A DNA stretch of 64,000 bases. Source: Prillingera fragicola (taxonomy: Eukaryota; Basidiomycota; Tremellomycetes; Trichosporonales; Trichosporonaceae). Location: the NCBI GenBank assembly GCA_002335605.1, contig BEDY01000003.1, positions 1,922,001 to 1,986,000 of the forward strand. Reading direction: 5' to 3'. The position numbers and the translations under genes are program-made. This document shows positions 56,507 through 64,000 of this stretch, piece by piece (position 1 is the stretch's first letter; each line of letters opens with the position of its first letter). The notes beneath the pieces are model-generated. The model was not told the origin of the DNA, ran no database searches, and worked only from the letters and a program-made list of their open reading frames with translations.

Positions 56507-56800
56507 GTAAGGTATGCGACGAGCGACTAGTTAGCGTTAATCATGCCCATCTCGCCTTGCTGGCTCGCTGCTGGCTCGCTGGGGTTGGCGGCCGGGTGAA
56601 TGCTAAAGCCGGTCCGGTGTCGTCGTCGCAGTTGGCCGAGCAGGTCGGGGCCCTAAATGGGAGGAGCAAACATGTTTCACCAATCTCGCTCATCTTGGGT
56701 GGCGACTATGAGGTACTCGGAACCAAATATTCAAGAATAGCTTCAGTCACTTTATCATCTTGGTCCTTGGCTCTGTCCACTCTCCCATGGTCACACCAAA

Positions 56801-59800
56801 ATGGGGTTAGACGAGGCCCTCATACAGCTCGGCATCTTGCCACTCGCTCTCGACGCTGCCGTCGGACCCAGCACCCCGGACGCGTGGACGCCCCTCGACG
56901 TTGGCTACCTGGAAAGGACGCCATGGGCTCTATCAGAGGAACCCACGGTGGAGCTGCTGGCAGCCCTACTCCGTGATCCGTATCTTGGAGTTCAGGCAGA
57001 AAGAAAGCGCGACTGGAATCGAGTTCTGATCCGTGTGGCTCTTCTCGCGAACGATACGGATCGATGGCTCACATCGCGAGGACGACCAAAGCGATTGCGT
57101 CACCTCTTCGAGCTCCTCGACAAAGGGTGGGAACATCCAGAGGGCCAAGAGGTGCTAGCCGCCTCAGAAGAGGACATTGGAACGGGCATGCAGGCACTTT
57201 ACGCACTTATCGAAAGCCCGCCGGACCCAAAGTTTGAGGCAGACGGAAAGTTTATTGGCGACGAAGAGGTTCACGAGGCTTTGGCCAACTACGAGAATCC
57301 CCTCGGCGTGCGCACGCTCATGTACAAGTACCAGCTCGTAAGTGACGCAGTGTGGAGCGGGTAGCTGACGGGAAGCGATCGGTTGCCAGGATGCTCCAAA
57401 TGGAGACCCAGCCGGGAACCATGGTGGACCCCTCTTACTCGGCCTTCAGTGAAGCCGGCACAGGTCGAACCTACTATGTAGATCTCAAGAAGATGGACAT
57501 ACGGCTACAGCCTGTGAGATACCCCTTGACTTGTGGGGGTATTCTTTGCGAGGCTATGGGAACAGGTGAGCCCCTTCGTCTACGGGTCTGACAGCGTAGG
57601 GAAGACACTCATGTCGCTGGCCCTGATCATTGCCAGCCGACACCAACTCACCCTCCCGCCACCGGCCTCGGGCGACATTTCCGCTGTCGTGACGGACGTC
57701 GAGATGCGCGAGTACCCTTTGGCAAGCCCCGAGGCCCTGCGTATGGCAATTGAGGAGCGAGGAGAAGAATTCCCTGTGGAGTTCAAAGGCACCCCGTCGC
57801 TTGCCGCCATGTGCGCCGACATTGTGGCAAAGGAGTATCCTCACGCTCGGTCCTCGATGGACTTTGCATTGTCACCGACTGTGGAGCGTCTTCTCGACGA
57901 GCGGTGCTGCGTATACTACCGCTTCCCGCCGCCTGCGCGCTTGCCTCGGCGTTCTAAGCGAGTGCCATTTGTCCCGGCCGAACGCTACATTCTGGCTCCC
58001 ACAACCTTGGTCGTCGTGCCCCAAATACTGGTCCCGCAGTGGGTCGCCGAGGCTGAGACCCATCTCGATGAAGGAGCATTACGTATGCTCGTCATAAAAG
58101 AGGGCAAGGAAACCCTGCCACCTGTCGAGCAGCTCGTCCACTATGACATGGTGCTCATGAGCATCGATAGGTTCCGCCGAGAGGGTCAACGCGATGAGCT
58201 TGGCTCCCTGGAAACCGAACTTGTTTCCGCCCGCTGGAAGCGAATCATCCTCGACGAAGGCAACATTGCCAACAACATGAAGAGCGACGCCATGATGCTG
58301 GCCGAGGCTCTGAGCATCGAGAGAAGGTGGATCGTTAGTGGCACACCAACAACGCGACTCAAGCAGGGGACCGAGAGCGCCGTCAAATCGTTCCTGCAGT
58401 CTGAAGGAATGCAGCGTGTGGACTCTGGCAGGTCACGCGCCTCAACACCGAAAGAGGCCCCTCCACGCTCCAACCGCTGGACAAAGGCCGATCACGATGA
58501 CGTGGGGCGTCTCGGCAACATGCTGCGCGGGTTCCTCGCCGCAGAGGTGTTTAAGACAGAACCTTTTCCTCGCATGGTTGCTCAGCCTTTGCGCAAGGCC
58601 AATGGGCCGGCATACGGTGCTGTGGACCGCATCCGCCGTATCATGTCAGCAACCATGGTCAAGCACCGCCCTGGAGTGATTGACGAGGAGGTCTCTCTTC
58701 CTCCGTCCACGCTGTCGGCCGAGATGGTTCACTTTACCGACTGGCAGCGCTTGACGTACAATGCCCTTACTGCCCTGGTGGCAAGTAACGTCTACACGAG
58801 TAACTTTGAGGATGCCGACTACTTTTTGCATCCTCGCAACGCCGAAGCGTTCAACCAGGTCGTCTCCAACCTGCACCTGGCGTGCTTGTGGTTCTCGTCA
58901 CCGGAGATGGACATCGAGGGTGCTATTGCGCGTACCAAGACCCACCTTGAGAAGGACGAACAGCGTGAGGAGAGCAAGAAGAAGCTCAACGACAAGACAC
59001 GCGCTGGCCTCGAGGAGGCTGTAATGCACATGCGCCGCGCCATCGACACTCCTGGCTGGTCCGAGTGGATGCGTAATTCGGTGGCGTCCATGCCGTACGA
59101 GGCCGGGATGCTTCCAGCTGAAATCCTTGATGCGTGGTCAGACAGTCCTGACGAGCTTCCATCGTTGATCGACGCCCATAGCTTGGGTCTCCTCCGGGGG
59201 CTGAATAAGCGTGGCGCCGATGTTGGCGACATTGCTCGTGCCGGTTGGGATGAACGTGCAAAGCGCCCTCACACTGAAGCGTTTCTCAAGATGATGGAGC
59301 GCGCTGAGAAGATTTGGCGAGCAGAGGGCAAGGACGACCGCGCGGTGACGGGCGGGACTGTCCCGAAGCATCGAAACGACACCAAAGCTGCCGCCGAAAA
59401 GCCCAAAGCGCCCAAGGTAATGCGCAAGGTGGTCAAGGCCAAGGTAATCGACGGCGTAGAGCAGCGTCTCGATGAAGCTGCCAAGAATGCGGCTCGCACA
59501 GCAGAGCTCACATCAACAACTCCACGTCCTCTCCCTTCAGTTATCCGCACACGCTGCGGCTCGGCCAAGGTCAACTATGTGATCCGCTCCGTCCTCTCGG
59601 CCCCGCTCCACGACAAGTTTGTCATTTTCGGCACCTTTGAGGAGATTGCACATCTCACCGAGGCATTTGAGCTTGCAGGCATCTCGTCAGTCTACGCCGG
59701 TGCTCACGTAAAGGGGGACAAACGAAAGTCGGCACTCAAAGACTTTATTGCTCCGACAATGCGCGTGTGTCTGCTCGAACTCAAATTTGCCGCTCGCGGT

Positions 59801-60514
59801 TTGACGCTCACACTCGCCAACCGCATGATCTTCCTAAGTCCCGTGTGGAGTCTCGACGTGCAGGCTCAGGCTATCAAGCGTATTCATCGTATCGGCCAGA
59901 CGCGCCCCACGCACATTGACATTCTCGTCACTGAAGGCACCTTCGAAGAAGATATTGTGCGACGTGAGGCGGCCACACGTTCCAATGACGAGGAGAAAAT
60001 GTACTCTCGCGCTCTCATCGAGTCGCCGCGGTTTGTGGCTCCTGCCAGTGGAGTTGAGAAGCTGGACGACGCATACCCCCTTCGGTTTGTGCCACTCGGT
60101 ACTGAGAGTGTTGCCGACGAAGCGGCATATCTGCGTGCAGCAGGTGTGGTCACCCCGCCGACGAGGAGTGATGTGTCGACTCCAACCCCTATCGTCACCC
60201 CCGCCACCCCTGCTATTGTTGCAGGTGCCACAACCATGATTGACGTCGCGGTTGAGACAGAGAAGCCCAAGAGGGGGATCAGGTTTGCAGCCTCGCCTCC
60301 GCTCAAGCGCTCAAGATTTGAAGCGGACCCGGTTGAGACGGAAGACGAAGACAGCTTGCCTCCTGCTACCTTGCCGCCACCGAAGACAGCACACTTTGAC
60401 CAAGACAACACGCCGTCCACCAAACGTGCTCGCTTTGAGGTAGACTCCGACGAGACCGAGGACGAGGCAGACTTGCCCGCAGCTGCAACGAAGCGGGCCA
60501 GGTTTGCCGATTAA
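56801..60514 (+). CDS. SNF2-family DNA-dependent ATPase
   Basis: Probable chromatin or DNA-repair translocase of the SF2/SNF2 class. Exons 56801-57337, 57376-57565 and 57600-60514 join to 1213 residues. Motif I GGILCEAMGTGKTLMSLAL is at about 234-251 (K244), split by the second intron. Motif Ia has TLVVVPQILVPQW, motif II is IILDEGNIANN (about 459-467; DEGN rather than DEAH), and motif III is RRWIVSGTPTT (about 485). Helicase C has HDKFVIFGTFEEI, AARGLTLTLANRMIFLSPVWS and the arginine-finger motif QAIKRIHRIGQTRPTHID (about 999). Long helical inserts separate the two lobes (about 600-800), including a Lys-rich stretch. The tail repeats SRFEAD/ARFEVD-(P/S)-x-ETEDE acidic units (three copies of KR(S/A)RF), possibly a protein-binding or nuclear signal. 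It differs from Rad5/HLTF in lacking a RING or HIRAN domain. The exact subfamily is unknown. Confidence 0.9.
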
Positions 60515-63500
60515 AATATGAACATTGGCATTGCATGCCAGGTGTAATCGTATGAATAACATTGTATCTGCGGCTTAACCCCGTACCCACATCTCCTATA
60601 CCCTTGAATGTGGCTCCAAATGTTCAGCGTTAGAGACATGTTTGTTCATCTCCAAGACTGCCGGAGGGTTTCGAACTGCTCAACTTACGCACATCCACAT
60701 CACCCCGAACCACCCCCTAGAGTTTGGCAAGCTCGATTGAAGCTTGATTCCAACTACAGTTCCAGGACTGGGTGGTTTCTTGTTCCAACATGTCACTTTG
60801 CCCCCTCGATCCGCCTTTCGGCACCTGCGGTGTTGGGCGGGCATGAGTGGCAGCTGTTTGATTTGCTTGGTTAGTTGCTGCCGCAGATCGCTGCGCGGAA
60901 GGAGTGCCTTTCGCCACAGGCGTCATGTCTGTGGTCTCACATTGTTCTGGGCCGCGAAACCGCCATCGCGTGACGTTTTGACTTTGGATGGTACCAGCTG
61001 ACGAGCGAGAACTTCGCGGCGTCTGATGTGGAATGCTGTCACTGCTACCATTGGTTCTGCCTCATGTCATTGTTTGTTGGTCATCATACGCTGTTAAGCT
61101 TTAAACCTGACGATAGAAGGTCGTGCTGTTTCAGCTATCATCGCGACATGCCAAGCACCATGCGAGGCAGCGCATTCGCTGTTCCGCCAGACGGTGCGGA
61201 CCTCTGAAGTGGGCAACTCCTACGGTGTGGTCCGTTCAAATCCAACTTGGGATGCCGTTACCTACACTGTGACTCATGTCTTTGACGTCAGGTCGCAACC
61301 AGAATCAATGCCCGCGCATGTGCTCCAGGCCTCGAATGTGACGGGTATTTGCTGGCACTGCTGGTCGTTGCTCTTCGAGTGCGACTGGTTGTCCGGCACA
61401 TGAATCGGCCCGCCGGCATCCATGCGCCCTGCATCTTGAACCCTAGCGTGGTGCCTGCGATGTGTCACCTCTGTCGGAGAATAAGAGATATTGTACAGGA
61501 TCTGTAAATACGCTGCCGCGCTCCGTATCATTGCGTTTGAAGGAGAGGCATTTGCGACTCTTTTCTGGGTCTGTCCCAGGGATGCAGACGTGTAAGTTTG
61601 GTGGGCTTTAGCAACCAATTCCAGCCCTTTATGTTCCCTGAAGAAGAAGAAAAAGGTACTCCCCTGGACGTCGTCGCGGAGAGCATTCCATGGAAACCTG
61701 CAAGGGTACCTTCTCTCCTGTAGTCGTGCGCTCTTGTGCCACAAGGTTTTTGTTTTTCTGTCGTGTGAAAGGGCATTGAGCTGCCCCAGGGGTCCCCACG
61801 TGCCGGGATCCAGATATGGCCAGATATGGCCAGATATGGCAGGGAGGGAGTCGACATGCCATGACCTGGAAATACAAACGGCCATTTCAGGCTATCTGAT
61901 GCCCCCGCTCACCACCAAAACCATGGCGGATCTCTATCCTGGCCGGGAACCCGCTTCCCATACGTCCCACCGAGCTGTTCCTGCTCGTCACATGAGTTGT
62001 TCAGTGTTGTGCGTGTTCTTGGCCGCGCGTCGACTCCCGCCCGGAAAGCATTTGCAGCCGACGCACGCGGGCAAACCTTGTTAAAGCTGTTGAATGGAGC
62101 CGGACGTGTGGGCACTGCGGTGTTGTCGCGGGCAGTGTGCAAATGTTGGGTTGGTTTGCTGTCCAATTTGGCTAGTCTTTGATGTGGTGTTTGGACACCA
62201 GGAGCAAACCTGGGCACATCCGCTACCCGTTTATGCAACTCGCCTTCGTGTGCGTGTGGACGTGACAGTTGTCGTACTGCCAGAGCGTATACTTGGCCAG
62301 CTTCTCTTACTTCCGAGGTGCACACGATTGAAGTGGCAGTGAAATGAGCCCCAATGTTGCCTCCGACACATTATAAAGAGGCGCTAGGTTTTGCCATTTG
62401 GTTTTGCCACTACTAGCTGCGCTGCCACCTGACCTGCTTCCACAAAAAAGCATGTGCTCCACATGCCGCCCCTGTGACCACGCTGCGATAACAACAAGAA
62501 AGCTACTTTGCATACCGCGGCCATGCCTGGCCGCCTGACTTTCCGGTCCACGGGGTCAGCAAACTACCAAGGGAACGACGCGATTTGCTGGCCATTGGCT
62601 TATGGCATTTGTGACGGTTGTGGCGGACTACGGGTCGGCAGGCAGTTCATTGAGCCGATCGTTGGTGGAGCCGATCAAGGCGACTCATCCGTTGTTCTAT
62701 ACAGGGCTCGTCGCGCGTCCTCCATTACTGTGGGCAGTGGTTGTAGGTCAAAGTGTCCAAGGTAATTGAGTAGCGCAGAGCCAATGCAATCTGGTCTGCT
62801 TGCGATCGATCAATCCGTGGTATGAGAAAAGGTCTCGTTGCCGTCGCTCGGCAGGCAGGCGAGTCAACACACAATCCACTGTGTGAAGGTGTACGCAGTA
62901 CCGGCGGTTCAGTTGTCCATGTCTGTGCAAGCTGTCCACGGTCACTTGTTACCTGTCACGCTTGTGTGGAGATGAAGTGTCGCGATTGGTTATTCTTCAA
63001 CCGCACCTGCACATGCCTGCACCGCCAAGTTTCGTAAGGCGTGCTACATTCCCATCAGACAAGGGTCCCGAGGAGGCGTGCGCGTCCTCTCTACTTGCGA
63101 TGTTTGCGATGGGACAAGGACGTGCACACGATTGGGTTGAGTGCCCAAGCAGCACTCGATTGTCCCAGCGCACAGATGGATGAACAGGCAAGAAGGTTGC
63201 AGACTAGGGGGAAACACATAGTTGACGACAACAATCTCGGTTGTTGCACAAGATCCGTTGCCGGATTGTGGACACAACGACCTCGAAAGGTAAGTGACAC
63301 GGTTACTAGTCGGCTCGAACTGTCTCGAAACTGATCTGGAGCTTTGGAGACAATGTCTGGGTAACGTCGATAACGGCAGGGATGAAACGCGAAGGAGAGG
63401 AACGGTCAGGAACAAATGCAGCGGTTGCCTGCGTCCAAGCTTGTTGAGCAGCAAGGTAGGGCAGACGACGAGCAGTCCCAAGATCCAAGAACCTATGGGA

Positions 63501-64000
63501 GGTCAGTGGGGATTGTAAGTGTAAGTGGCCATGCAGGCACACGACCAGAGGGTCCCCAGGTAATGGTTCGCCCGGGGGGTAGAATAGGGTTTTGCTACTG
63601 GTGGAGGTGGATTAGGGACAAGGTTGCCGTCATATCGTATGTCGGAGACAAAGAACATAACGGGCAACAGGGAGGAGCGCAAACGGGGGGACAGTGGGCG
63701 TCGTGGGCCCGTCCTCGTGATGGTTGCCAAAGTACAGAGTGAGGGTTCGGCCAAGTTGGCCGTAGGCGGCACGGATCTGTGCAACCCTGTGGACCTCCTG
63801 TACAAAACCATCCGTCACAACCAGTGCAGGCAGAAAGCTACGGCTCTGAATGCCAGCGGGGTAGCAAGGCGGCACCCGGTCACTGTTCGACCGATGTGGG
63901 ACTGCGTACCTACGATGTACCGTTGATGCACAATAGCACCTGACAATGCCCACAAAACCCATCGCGCCCACAGTGCCCTCTCTGCCTACTACCAAAAAGA
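60515..64000. other. Gene-poor right end of window
   Basis: About 3.5 kb with no supportable gene, RNA gene or transposon. Open frames are short and overlapping on both strands. A perfect triple 10-bp repeat is at 61811-61840. The interval could contain promoters of a gene beyond the right edge. Confidence 0.45.
61811..61840. repeat. Three perfect copies of a 10-bp unit
   Basis: CAGATATGGC occurs three times in direct tandem without mismatch, then is followed by AGGGAGGGAG. It lies in non-coding sequence. Confidence 0.9.

Noticed and set aside
61210..61250. TTCAAATC motif resembling a tRNA T-loop
   Set aside because: The flanking bases do not form the T stem and no acceptor or anticodon arm can be drawn.
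61274..61885. 203-codon minus-strand frame over the triple decamer
   Set aside because: It includes the simple repeat and has no domain or conserved-looking segment.

Overview
The window comes from a nuclear chromosome of a fungus. It is most likely a basidiomycete yeast of the Tremellomycetes (Trichosporonales/Cryptococcus relatives). The grounds are: coding exons rich in G+C; almost every gene split by very short GT-AG introns (about 35-60 nt) with a branch motif of CTNAC/CTGAC type; pyrimidine-rich leaders; and characteristic genes, namely a Cuf1-type copper-fist regulator, a two-kinase/two-receiver hybrid histidine kinase of the Cryptococcus Tco2 layout, and Yor1-like ABCC, DOT1 and NatB genes. 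The species assignment is inference. All gene models below were built by hand by joining open frames at splice sites and checking phase.

Layout. 1-8 kb: four minus-strand genes, namely the copper regulator (cut by the left edge), an unassigned protein weakly like queuosine-salvage proteins, mitochondrial GrpE/Mge1, and a proline/serine-rich unknown. 8.2-11.1 kb: a 14-exon secreted GH3 beta-glucosidase. 11.1-16.5 kb: a long stretch with no supportable gene. 16.5-22.7 kb: a Pcl/Pho80-type cyclin, a gene-poor interval with a possible broken F-box-like fragment, a LURP-one/tubby-like protein, and the NatB catalytic subunit NAA20. 26.2-31.3 kb: a full-length ABCC (MRP/Yor1-like) transporter. 31.9-41.6 kb is the densest part: mitochondrial ribosomal protein uS9m divergent from BolA2/Fra2, DOT1 histone methyltransferase, TAN1 divergent from the mitochondrial ornithine carrier ORT1, LSM7, and histidinol phosphatase HIS2. 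42.6-50.7 kb: a GPI-anchored-looking polysaccharide-lyase-14-like protein and the double hybrid histidine kinase. 51.7-60.5 kb: an OB-fold-like protein, an unassigned protein, a peroxisomal/mitochondrial NADH diphosphatase (NPY1), and a SNF2-family ATPase. 60.5-64 kb: nothing recognisable apart from short repeats.

The genes do not form one pathway. Several themes recur: mitochondrial function (Mge1, uS9m, ORT1, possibly NPY1), Fe-S and copper homeostasis (BolA2, Cuf1), tRNA/RNA processing (TAN1, LSM7), amino-acid metabolism (ORT1 for arginine, HIS2 for histidine), and extracellular carbohydrate breakdown (GH3, PL14-like). Closely spaced divergent pairs (uS9m/BolA2, 228 bp; TAN1/ORT1, 253 bp; NPY1/SNF2, 294 bp) probably share promoters. 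No tRNA, rRNA, intact transposon, CRISPR array or obvious new multi-gene system was found. The most unusual observations are the NPY1 intron without a usable AG acceptor, the 7-nt and 8-nt micro-exons, the in-frame intron in the first receiver of the histidine kinase, and the large gene-poor blocks.
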